This document shows, one piece after another, positions 43,522 to 52,934 of a DNA stretch of 64,000 nucleotides (position 1 is the stretch's first letter; every line of letters begins with the position of its first letter). Location of the stretch: NCBI RefSeq assembly GCF_964019385.1, contig NC_088649.1:21978435-22042434 (forward strand), given 5' to 3'. This DNA is from Sycon ciliatum (Eukaryota > Porifera > Calcarea > Leucosolenida > Sycettidae). The notes below the pieces were generated by a model. That model did no database searches. It was not told where the DNA came from and saw nothing but the letters and a program-made list of their open reading frames with translations. Made by a program: the position numbers and the translations under genes.

Positions 43522-46500
43522 TCACTGCTCGAGCTCGGACGCCTTGCGTTTTCTTGATGCCGTGGCGGGACGAACAGCGTCATGTTGTGGCAATGTCCCG
43601 ACGAGATGTTGCTGGCACATTGCTGTGAGGCGCTGCAGAGTCCCAGGAATGGCGTTATAATCGAAACTCAGCCTGTTGAATCTGGCGTGAATTGACTCGC
43701 TGCCCTGCTCGGCGAGTAGACCCAGACCGACTCCAAATTTCCTGGTGAACGGGACTGTGTGCTCCTCCAAGAGATGTAGTTTCGGAGTTATGTTGCCGAG
43801 CTGCCGGGTGATTATGGATTCTCTGCATTTGTGAAGAAACAGCTGGATGCAGTCAGCCAGCTTTGAGATGTCGGCCTCTGACATGCTGTTGCAATGGCTG
43901 AAACGGTGGCTGCAGTCGGCATATCCCGAAAACAATCCATGGTACCGCTGCTGCAAAATTTCTGCATCAGCAACGAGCTGCTGGCAACGAGTGGAAACCA
44001 CCTCAACTGGAGCAGACATCAGTGCTCTTAGTACGGCAGGCTGCAGTGTGCGATGTACATGGTTGCCCACGAAGGCACCGCCATGGTAGGCTTGCCGATC
44101 AACATTGTGTGCTTGGAGCACAGACTCGAGACTTGACGCGCATGGTCCTGTGACTTTCTTGTTCTTTCTCATCTCGTCTAAGTCTTGTACGAGTTTGCTG
44201 TGCTCATCACTTGCAGCAGTGAAGGCGTCGCTGGCGGCTTTCCACAGTTGCTGTATTGCTGCAGCTACAGTGTCCATGTTGACGTTGGGAAAGCTGGTCG
44301 GTGCGTGTTGCTGCAAGAGCACTGCGTATTGGAGCTGCTGCTGTAGTTCATCGCTCTTCGCCTGGGCATCCTCCATAGCTTGCCTGGCGGACCGAACTTT
44401 GTCGCTGAGAACTGTTAGCTCTTGAAACTGGAGCTGATCATCTGCACACGGCTGGAGAGTTGCTGCTGCCAGTTTCACGTCCAGTTGTTTGACTTCAGCT
44501 AGGTAGATGTCATACAGCCATGCGAAAATGCCGAGATCCAGATGTAAAGACGGAATAACAACGTTGCTGACGGGAATTGGCAAGATAACTGGGCGGATGG
44601 CATTGTTGTGGTGCTTGGCTTGCGAAAGATTTGCTCCAGAGGCGATAAAGTTGGCATGATCCACTGCTATTGTCTCCAGTGTTCTGCCCTGATGATCTCC
44701 TGCATCACGCTTGTCTGCCGGGTGCTCCATCTGCTTCTTCGGACAAAGGCAATGGAGACATGGGCGATAGCCACTCGAGCCAGACAAACCATAGCACTTA
44801 GTCTGGTAATCATAGTCACCAAAGAAGAATAGCACAAATGACTTGCCTTTCCACTTGATAGTACTTTGCAGCTCCTTCACCTGGTCTGCATACACTCCAA
44901 GTGCGATCTGGAGGTTGGCAGGGCTGTCTGGGCAGTCAAACACGCACAGAGGAATGGTGTTGTTCAGCGAGTTCGGATGCTTCAGGTTTGCTACCTGGAA
45001 TACAAACTTGAAGGAATGGCCGCCGTGGTCACCGCCAAGCTTTAGCCAAATCTCGGACTCCGGAATGACATTTCCGTGCCAGGTCAGCCACCCATACGTG
45101 TCGTACAAGTCCAGATAGTGCATCACGATGTCAATGAGATTTGGCATGTACACCATGCATGCCATCACTATGCTGCCGTCTTTCTTATTCATTGGCACTT
45201 CCTTTGCTGTGTATTGTGGAACCTGCTGCGCAATGAATGTTCGGGCTGTCTTCTCGGACTCCAGCTGGATGCCGAATCCAGTCAGCCAGCGCTTCAGGTG
45301 CCGCACTCTGTTCCATGGCAGGTTCATATCTGCTTTCAAGGCAAGCAGTGAGCCCTTGGCCGGTGTGCTGTGGCGTATGCCGGCATCTTGCAGCAGCTGA
45401 TCCTGCTCTTGTTTACTGAGCGTTCTAAGTCCAGCAACTTCCTGCGCTCTGGCTCCAGTTGCTCCTCCACAAACAGTGTCTGCGTGCCTCACCAGTTCAG
45501 ACGAGCGGCGTCGCAGTGTGCTAGGAGCTGCCTGATCCGAAGGCACACTACTCACCACAGTGCGCTGATAAACTTGCGGTCTCCCATGTGTGCCTGTTCG
45601 CACCGTCAGCCTGCCGTCGTGTACTTTCGATGCTACTAAGTGATTCGTGAGACGCTCGGCAACATTACCGCACAGTTTAGAAGGCGAGGCAGACAGCACA
45701 TCCTCAACTGTTGAGAGCGGTCGTACTGTGCGGATTGGCGGCGTATCTGTTGCTGGGTTGAAGGAGCAAGTTGCTACGTGCTCCTTGAGACTCCGGAGGG
45801 GTACAACTGCTGGGCAACCTTGCAGTGATTGCATGTGAAAGTCACACCGCACGGACCAGTTGCCGATTATCCTTGCAAGAACTCTGCCTGGCTGCTTGAG
45901 CTCTGACGCTCTCATAGGTGCAGCGCACACTGGACACTGGCTGCTGCTGGCTAGCCATGTGCATATGCAGTCTACGCAGAATAGCTCTTGACAGCATGCT
46001 GCTTCGACTACATTGTCGATAACATTGTTGCATACAGTGCACTTTTCTATAGCATGTTCATCAATAAATCTCTCCTTCGTTAGCTCGGCGCTTGCTTTGT
46101 GCATGCAGCTGGCTATGGCTCGCACACTGTCCACTGATGTATCCAAGCCATTTCTAGATGATGCTCCTGGGACATCTGTTGCACTTGTTGTCTTGTGTGT
46201 TGCGCACGCGTGCCCACTGTGTGCGTCTGCTGCGTCTGGCGCTGCCGCACCTCGTAAATCTGTTTTCTTCTTCTGATGCTTGCCCCTGGTCTTGGCAGTG
46301 TGATTCAAACAAAAATCACAGTGTGTGCGGTGGTGGGGCTGCCATTTCACGGCAGGGCCACAACCACCACCACAGAATTTGGATGTGCCACTTGCTCTTT
46401 TCAGTGTTTTGTCACACAGACTGCATATATACGGAGGATGTATGTTTTGTTTGTCCTGTGACACATTGACATTTAGGACAGACAGGAGAGTGTCAGCGTG

Positions 46501-46596
46501 TTTCTGCACACTGTAGCGGGTTGGCTGCTTACAGGAAGAGAATTTCCTGCCGCCTAAGCGGCACACCTCTTGCAGGTGCTGCGTGTGTTCGTCCAT
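43522..46596 (-). CDS. RAG1-like protein (RAG1/Transib-type DDE recombinase with RAG1 N terminus and RING)
   Basis: This intact single-exon frame of 1,024 codons is close to vertebrate RAG1 in length (about 1,040). The N-terminal zinc region (residues about 12-96) follows RAG1: IHP, C58xxC61, then W85xPH...C93DFC96 and a basic tail. RING: C186xxC189...C202...F206C207xxC210...C221xxC224, with Glu204 where RAG1 has the RING His. Next is a C251/C261/H273/C277 finger. The core has LGGD523HGG, an L-C-x-F-D segment, GDYD596, C613LHC616, LHLDLG (685-689), H941-x4-H946 and EQGSE967S, in the order of RAG1 D600, D708, C727/C730, LHCDIG, H937/H942 and E962. A coiled-coil-like insert fills about 700-810. 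The expected role is DNA cleavage and strand transfer in the nucleus. No RAG2-like kelch gene or RSS-like end was found nearby. Transposon ORF or host gene is unresolved. Confidence 0.8.
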   Translation of the reverse strand: MDEHTQHLQEVCRLGGRKFSSCKQPTRYSVQKHADTLLSVLNVNVSQDKQNIHPPYICSLCDKTLKRASGTSKFCGGGCGPAVKWQPHHRTHCDFCLNHTAKTRGKHQKKKTDLRGAAAPDAADAHSGHACATHKTTSATDVPGASSRNGLDTSVDSVRAIASCMHKASAELTKERFIDEHAIEKCTVCNNVIDNVVEAACCQELFCVDCICTWLASSSQCPVCAAPMRASELKQPGRVLARIIGNWSVRCDFHMQSLQGCPAVVPLRSLKEHVATCSFNPATDTPPIRTVRPLSTVEDVLSASPSKLCGNVAERLTNHLVASKVHDGRLTVRTGTHGRPQVYQRTVVSSVPSDQAAPSTLRRRSSELVRHADTVCGGATGARAQEVAGLRTLSKQEQDQLLQDAGIRHSTPAKGSLLALKADMNLPWNRVRHLKRWLTGFGIQLESEKTARTFIAQQVPQYTAKEVPMNKKDGSIVMACMVYMPNLIDIVMHYLDLYDTYGWLTWHGNVIPESEIWLKLGGDHGGHSFKFVFQVANLKHPNSLNNTIPLCVFDCPDSPANLQIALGVYADQVKELQSTIKWKGKSFVLFFFGDYDYQTKCYGLSGSSGYRPCLHCLCPKKQMEHPADKRDAGDHQGRTLETIAVDHANFIASGANLSQAKHHNNAIRPVILPIPVSNVVIPSLHLDLGIFAWLYDIYLAEVKQLDVKLAAATLQPCADDQLQFQELTVLSDKVRSARQAMEDAQAKSDELQQQLQYAVLLQQHAPTSFPNVNMDTVAAAIQQLWKAASDAFTAASDEHSKLVQDLDEMRKNKKVTGPCASSLESVLQAHNVDRQAYHGGAFVGNHVHRTLQPAVLRALMSAPVEVVSTRCQQLVADAEILQQRYHGLFSGYADCSHRFSHCNSMSEADISKLADCIQLFLHKCRESIITRQLGNITPKLHLLEEHTVPFTRKFGVGLGLLAEQGSESIHARFNRLSFDYNAIPGTLQRLTAMCQQHLVGTLPQHDAVRPATASRKRKASELEQ

Positions 46597-47080
46597 GTGT
46601 GCACAGTGACTACAGTGAGAAGAAAGAAAAATTACAATTTGTTTTGACGCACGGTTTTCGGACTGTGTGCACGGATTCTCATGAGATTTTCTCCATGTAC
46701 TTCGTAGATACTTACCAACGAGAAATTCAACTGAACTAGTTGATCAGTAACCGGGAACAGAGCTAGGAACGCCAGAACTGTTGAGGAAATATGGAACACA
46801 ACGTACAGGAGAGCGAGTGGGAAATGTCCTCGATCGGCAAGGAAAATGAAACGAAGTGGACCGTGTGAGGCATGTACGCGCAGCTGGGACGATACAAAAG
46901 CCAAAAATCGAGACTTCAGTCGAAACCGGAGTGAATGGAGCATGTTCTAAGCGAATCCATTGAGATACGCATCCAATTTCCTCAAGTCAAATCACGAAAA
47001 TCAAGATTTTTTCCCCTTCAGCGACGCCATTTTAGGTGAGCGAAAATCGCGAAAAAAAACAGCCGTGGGCGGATGACAGT
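46597..47080. other. Upstream region of the RAG1-like gene
   Basis: On the minus strand this precedes the RAG1-like ATG. No TATA box is evident within 100 bp. Nothing else is recognised. Confidence 0.4.
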
Positions 47081-47975
47081 CCGGATCAGGGAGTAGTAAA
47101 ATACAGGGAGGTGACACGAGCATGTACGGCCAGTTTGACGATTGCCTTAGCACCGTTTTCACCCGGCGGGTGAGATTGGGGTACTATGGGTACCGAAGTG
47201 TGTAGACACGCGCGCGGATCAGGATTCTCTCGATCAGGGAGTAGTAAAATACCTACCGCCAAAGAGACTCCTACTGCAGCCCGTAGAACCTCAGCGCTGA
47301 GAATTTCCAACAATTGTCTGCCTTCACAAAGTTAGGTAGTCGACCAAACTATCACTATGTCAGGATAAAAGTCCAGCAAGAGTGGTATCACTTTGGGAGA
47401 TATCCCTGCGTGCCGTAGATTTTTCCTGTGTCGGTACAAGCTGTTTATGACGACGTAGCCCCGCATTTCAATCCTTGACAAACTTAGGAATATTTCATTC
47501 CGAAAAGTGAACTCCCGAATCTCTAGCATACCATAATATGAAATGCTCATCATCACAAAGAAGGTAGAGAAGTACTGGTTGATCACAACTGAGGAGAAAT
47601 TAGTGCCGATCGTGTGGTGTCCTAGAGATTTTTTCGACTTCGAAATCGGTGCACTCGCTTTCATCTCCAATCGTACACGTATTGTTCTCAAGGAAATCAC
47701 CTTCGTTCTATTGCTCCATGCCGTCGATCGGGACGAATTTCGGAAGGGTGGTACCTTTCCATATGACGATGACACAGATGTATCACAAGAGCAAAACAAA
47801 TGCTGTTCCATGAGATGGATAGACCTTTTCACGGAATTAGTTCTTCGACAAATACTCAAGATTGATTCAGCAGATCATCTTTTTTGCGAAAGAAAAAAAA
47901 ACAAGCGCGAGGCACCCATCAAAATCACGATTAGTGGCGTGTCACCTCCCTGTATTTTACTACTCCCTGGTCCGG
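47081..47975. repeat. Segment bounded by a 38-bp inverted repeat
   Basis: CCGGATCAGGGAGTAGTAAA... (47081-47118) and its reverse complement (47938-47975) match at 37 of 38 positions. A third partial copy of the core (GATCAGGGAGTAGTAAAATA) lies at 47231-47250. The right arm is inside the ORF1-like frame of LINE A and encodes the start of its 2A-like stretch, so the left arm may be an inverted piece of a LINE 5' end. Confidence 0.7.
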
Positions 47976-48439
47976 ATGTACTCGTTCATGTACAAGAACC
48001 CACTGGCGCTGAACCAAATCCAGGAGCTGTGATAGCAGGCGAAGCAACAGATAGCAACTGCCCATGTCCACCAAAAGGTTCAACCACACTAGAGGGCTCG
48101 AACCAACAACAACAGCAGCAGCAGCAGCACTGCGACAAGCGACCACCAAAGGTCTCTAAGATACCTGTGCGGCAGGCAGCTTATTCTGTACCAGTCGCCA
48201 CGCCAACAACCCTGCCAGCAGAAGAGGCTACACGTGGAGTGCCGGCATTTCCGCTCTCTCGTGGGAAGGGGTGTCACTCTTCACCTGATGACGAAGGATT
48301 CATCCGCGCATCAGGCAAGCACACATTCAGCGCAAGAGTCCTGGCATTCGACCCCCAAGTCGCATGGGCAAATGAGGCATCTGCAAAAGAGATGAACCGC
48401 CTTGCCCAACGTGTGAGGAGTCGGCGAGGAAGCCAATAA
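47543..48439 (+). CDS. LINE A ORF1-like frame with degenerate 2A-like motif
   Basis: An open frame of 298 codons. Its first 130 residues are unlike any family I know and may be fortuitous. From about residue 131 it reads C-I-L-L-L-P-G-P-D...GAEPNPGA, which resembles a 2A ribosome-skipping motif (a leucine-rich lead-in, then D-V/I-E-x-N-P-G-P), but Asp and the final Pro are changed, so skipping is unlikely. Several APE-type LINEs of invertebrates are known to carry 2A sequences near the start of ORF1. A poly-Gln run (CAACAGCAG repeat, about 48110-48128) and a basic C terminus follow. ORF2 starts about 150 bp downstream. Confidence 0.45.
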   Translation: MLIITKKVEKYWLITTEEKLVPIVWCPRDFFDFEIGALAFISNRTRIVLKEITFVLLLHAVDRDEFRKGGTFPYDDDTDVSQEQNKCCSMRWIDLFTELVLRQILKIDSADHLFCERKKNKREAPIKITISGVSPPCILLLPGPDVLVHVQEPTGAEPNPGAVIAGEATDSNCPCPPKGSTTLEGSNQQQQQQQQHCDKRPPKVSKIPVRQAAYSVPVATPTTLPAEEATRGVPAFPLSRGKGCHSSPDDEGFIRASGKHTFSARVLAFDPQVAWANEASAKEMNRLAQRVRSRRGSQ

Positions 48440-51400
48440 CCGGTAAACTTCTGCTTGTAATCTCGATTCTATGCTAGTCCTCGTCATGATTGTTCTTTTT
48501 CTTACTAATTACTACTTTTCACTGCTATATCGTCTTTAAATCAACACGCTCAGGTATTCTCTCCACGAGCTGCCACCATCAGTTTTCCGGTGAGCACCCA
48601 GGATACCCGAACGCTTAAACTAGGTTTTTTGAATGTCTGTAGCTTGCGCTACAAAGTCGATGAAGTAACGGCACTCCTTCAGGTGCAGGACTTTGATATT
48701 TTTGGATTGGCCGAAACCTGGCTGGATAGCACTATTGGTGACGGAGAAGTAGCCATTCCTGGATACAGCCTCACAAGGACCGATCGCAGCGGCAGGCGAG
48801 GTGGCGGCACGTGTATCTATTACAAATCCACCCTGCCAATCAAACCGCGCCCAGATCTAAGCGTAAGCGGCTTAGAGCACAGCATCACCGTGTCGGCTGC
48901 GCCTACAGGCCCCCTGACACATCCGTGGAGTTTTGGACTGATTTAGAAAGTGCCATGCATAGTGCTGGCTCTTCAGCCACGTCTTTAACGGTGTTGGGGG
49001 ATTTCAATGTGGATTTGTCCGCTAATCACCCCAATCATCAGCGAACCCATCTACAGAGCCTGTGCTGCACGTTCGACTTAACCAACTGCGTGGATGCAGT
49101 GACGCGCATCACTCCAAGTACGCCGAAAGGCACCCTTATTGACCTTGTCCTCACGGACAGGAAGATGGTATCCAGCTGCAGGGTGATACCTTGTCTGATC
49201 AGTGATCACAGCGCTGTGCTCGCCAACCTGAACATTTCAGTTCCTCGTGCAGAGACTCAATCGAAGCAGGCCAGGCGGATTCGGAATATAAGTATCCCTG
49301 AGTTCAGAATCGCTCTGGAGCAAGAATTTCAGCATTTCCCTTCCCTTCCACAGTCGTCAAGCGTGGATGATACGTGGCATGATTGGCACTCGCGCTTTAT
49401 GACTGTCCTGGACAGGTATGCTCCGATGAAGACTGTACCACCGCGCCGCAAGCCTCTACCTCCATGGTCCGACCGTGAGACGTATCAACTCATCAGGACA
49501 CGGAATAGGCTGCACACGCGCTGGCTCCGGAACCCCGAAGATATGGCACTTCACAGTGCATTCAAACTGGCTCGGACGCAGGCATCTAACGCGATTCGGC
49601 GCAAACGAAACTCGTATTTTCATCAGACATGTCAATCTGCATCTGCAAACCCTCGTAAGCTCTGGCAGCTCATCAACAGCCTTACAGGCCGTACCCGAGC
49701 ACAACCGGATCATACATGCGACGTTGAAGAGGTCGGCAATACGTTCCATCAAGTTGTGACCGACGCCAATAGACCTCCCATATTGGCAGAACCTCAGGGG
49801 CCATTGAGAGGGGAAGTCCTTTCGGATTTTCGAGGGACTGATGCAGGTTCCGTTTACGAACTGCTCCGTAAAGTCGACGCCAGAAAAGCAACAGGTAGTG
49901 ACGGGGTCCCAGGATCGTTGCTGCTCGCCACTGCCGACATCATCGCACCAAGCCTCACCCAACTTTTCAACATGTCCCTGAAATCGGGTATCGGTCCTCG
50001 AGCCTTCAAGCTAGCAGAGGTTCGCCCCCTCTTCAAATCGGGAGATCCTGCTTCCCCTGGGAATTATAGACCAGTATCTCTACTACCCATTATTTCGAAA
50101 ATCCTCGAGCGGATTGTACAAAACCAGTTACAAGGTCAGCTTTCCCGTGTTCATGCGCTGCCTGACACGCAGTTTGTGTACCGGCATGGCTACTCAACAG
50201 AAGATGCATTGGTTGTCCTGACGGACACGCTCCTGGAGGCCTGCGATCGACGCCAGGTATCGGGAGTGTGCTTTCTCGATCTCTCCAAGGCATTTGACAA
50301 AGTCAGTCATGAGCGTCTCATTCAGGACCTGTTTGCTTTAGGAGTGACAGGTAGACCCCTTCGCTGGCTCATCAGCTACCTCAGTGAGCGGACACAGCGA
50401 GTTTGTTTCGGGGCCAGCAGCAGCACAATCACCTCTTGCAGCTGCGGTGTGTACCAGGGATCGGTGCTCGGCCCGTTGCTCTTTAACGTGTACACAAGAG
50501 ATGTTCCTCAAGTAGCCCAATCCGCAGCCACGATCCAGTTCGCCGATGACGTCGCAGTATATTGTAGCGCTGACACGACTCAGGCTGTTGCCAGTACGCT
50601 CTCCACCGCAGTCTCCTCCTTGGCTGCATGGCTGGAAGAGCGAGGACTGATTCTGAATGAGAAGAAGAGTCAAGTTCTCACAGTCTTTCCTGGTAGAGAC
50701 GCTGGACCCCGGGTCACAGTCCTCTGTCGCAGCCAAGCTCTGCCGACAGTCACCAGCGCGAAGTACCTTGGCGTCATCATTGACGAGGGGCTGAACTTTC
50801 AGCAACACCTGAAAGCCATTACAGCAAAGGTGTCCCGCAAAGTAGGTGCCCTCTGGCGGACTCGGAGATGCTTGAGCCTGGCGGCCCGAGTCACCTACTT
50901 GAAGTCCGTGGTGATGCCGGATCTGACCTACGCATCAAGTTGTTTCGCGTTCTGTCCAACTGCCCAGCAAGCAACGGATCTCCAGACGCTGGAGAACAAA
51001 GCGGTTCGCGCAGTTTTTGGCGCTCGGCCATACGACTCTGCTCAACCTCTGCTCCAACGGGTGGAACTCTACCGAATCTCAGAGCTGCACAAGCAAAAGG
51101 CGCTATTGCTCACCTGGCGATGCATCCACGGCATTGCGGGGAACCGGCTCTGTGGACTGATTTCAAGGTCACCAGATCGGCGTACCCGCTTGCAGAAGGA
51201 CATCGGAGCGCACATACCACCCGCCGCAAGCCGCGCTGGTCAGGCTAGGTTCTCTGTTGCCGCTCCCAAGCTGTGGAACGCACTACCCAGCGACATCCGC
51301 ACCATCCCCCAACGCAGTGTGTTCAAGATGTCAGTCATCCCACATACGCTCGCTCCATGAAACGTATCACCCATTATTCCAATCACTGTTGCTGTCGCAT

Positions 51401-51763
51401 CCACTCGTATGTCGCATCCACTCGTAGTCCACGTCCACTGATGTCGACCGAGGTAGCTCTCTTGCTACTGTGTAATAGTGACATGTACCCAGCTAATGTC
51501 TCTGCTTCGTTCAGGGAAATCAGAATAGGAAGTCTGCTGTACCACCCGCTCTTTTCTTTTTACTTTTAAAAGCGATTATTTGTAACATGGAAATTTGTTC
51601 CTTGGCTCACCATCTGAGTTCTTAAAGCTATTATTCATTTTCTGCTGACCCCGGTTATTTCTTTTATTAGTATTGTTTTCTTTGCCTTCGCTTTCTTGTT
51701 ATTGGGCAACTTGCCAGCTAGAATCTGCGAAGTAAAATAAACAACAACAACAACAACAACAAC
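48440..51763 (+). pseudogene. LINE A ORF2 (endonuclease-reverse transcriptase) with one frameshift, 3' UTR and (CAA)n tail
   Basis: The endonuclease N terminus reads at about 48600-48880 (LGFLNVCSLRYK, AETWLD, GGGTCIYYK). Against LINE B about 20 bp are missing near 48880, after which the frame changes and runs to the stop at 51360. The second frame has VGCAYRPPD, VLGDFNVDL, LIDLVLTD, ISDHSAVL, then RT NYRPVSLLPI, SKAFDKVSH, GVYQGSVLGPL and QFADDVAVY, and a thumb with VVMPDLTYAS. The usual P of G-V-P-Q-G is Y here. No ATG lies at the ORF2 start. The 3' UTR ends AAATAAA(CAA)n at 51735-51763, the same tail as LINE B, which makes A and B one family. Frameshift and motif change make this copy inactive. 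Confidence 0.88.
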
Positions 51764-51764
51764 C

Positions 51765-52670
51765 AGGCGTGCGCTGTTATGGATTGGACTTGATAACTAT
51801 GTGAATAATCGTGTCTAAATAATGTACTCTCAAAAGTCACAATTCACAGTTGGAGGTGGAATCTTGGTTGACAGTGGGTACCCGTTACGGCACTATGATT
51901 ATCATTATTTCCTCAGTCAAGAATCTATTTACAAGGCCTTCAATCCGAGTAGTATATAAAGGGAGCGTTCTGGCGCAAAGCCCTCCCTATACATACTACT
52001 AACGCGCAACATACGAACAGTCAAGGACGATGCAGTCCTGATTTAAAAATTGGGAACAATCGGAGTACGTGGCGTAGCCACGGACTGCTCGTAGTTCGCG
52101 GAACTCAGGTGAAGTGAAACGATGACAACTGAAAAGGCTACAATGGAGCTTCAAAGTTTTGCAAAAGTAAAAGATCTCTTTCTTTCACACACTGTATCTC
52201 TGTCTGCCGTGGCCGGATGACTCGTGTACATCCATTGTGCAATACAGTGTTAGGCATAACTCTTCTCTCGTTGCCTTTTCAATGAAAACAACGGTACAAT
52301 GAAGTACACTGTCGCGGCACTGACGCTGTGCAACCGTGTAACAACAAAGCTAATTTGCGACTGCTAGAGAACTTGACATTAGGTCCCAGCCACAGCTATA
52401 TACCATTTTAACAACAGAGCTAATTTACAAGTGTGTTCCGATTGTAGAAAAGGAACACAAACGGAAATTCACACATGCACACACATATACACACTGGCCG
52501 AAAGCACAATCCCAGTACGGCCACACACAAACACACACACGCGTAAACACATACACACAAGCACACATGCACTTACTATACAAGCAAAAATGTTCCTCAA
52601 TGCCGGCGGCATCTGTGTGAAGACGACGTGATCAATTTTCATTCTTCCTGACCTCCAGGTAAAAAAAGAA
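51765..52670 (+). repeat. Paralogous block copy 1b (upstream region of the tandem gene family)
   Basis: Aligns over about 800 bp with 63205-63990, with shared runs such as AAGGCTACAATGGAGCT, GTGTTCCGATTGTAGAAAAG and GTGTGAAGACGACGTGATCA. Both copies keep a TATA-like site (TATATAAAG at 51953-51961; TATAAGAG near 63412). Both then have a short frame M-E-L-Q-(S/R)-(F/L)-(A/T)-K followed by GTAAAAG, a possible first exon with splice donor. A (CA)-rich stretch lies at 52470-52572. Confidence 0.65.
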
Positions 52671-52863
52671 ACAAGATGGAAAATTGCCCTCTGGTTAAGA
52701 TTAATTAAATTTTAAGCAAGAAAGGTTTTGCTGGGGAAGGCTGTCAGTTCACTGGACCACTAGGGCACGGGGTAAAGTCAGTGGACTTGCAGAATAGTTA
52801 CGAGCTACCCGCATGTCTTACCTACTCCGCTCCATCGCAGTGATCAGGCAACCACTTTCTTGC

Positions 52864-52871
52864 ATATAAAG
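52864..52871 (+). promoter_or_regulatory. TATA box of the secreted-protein gene
   Basis: TATAAAGG, 64 bp before the start codon at 52935, a normal distance for a core promoter with a short 5' UTR. It could alternatively be intronic if the upstream exon at about 52140 is real. Confidence 0.45.
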
Positions 52872-52934
52872 GCGAATGCTTTTATCACCAGCAATAAGGT
52901 GTAGTAAGCGTCTTTGCGAACAACAGAGAAGACA

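Noticed and set aside
46602-46608. CACAGTG, identical to an RSS heptamer, just upstream of the RAG1-like start
   Set aside because: No convincing nonamer follows at 12 or 23 bp and no inverted partner lies beyond the gene's other end; a 7-mer is expected by chance.
47332-47859. 175-codon minus-strand frame opposite LINE A ORF1
   Set aside because: Antisense overlap with the ORF1-like frame and no recognisable motif.
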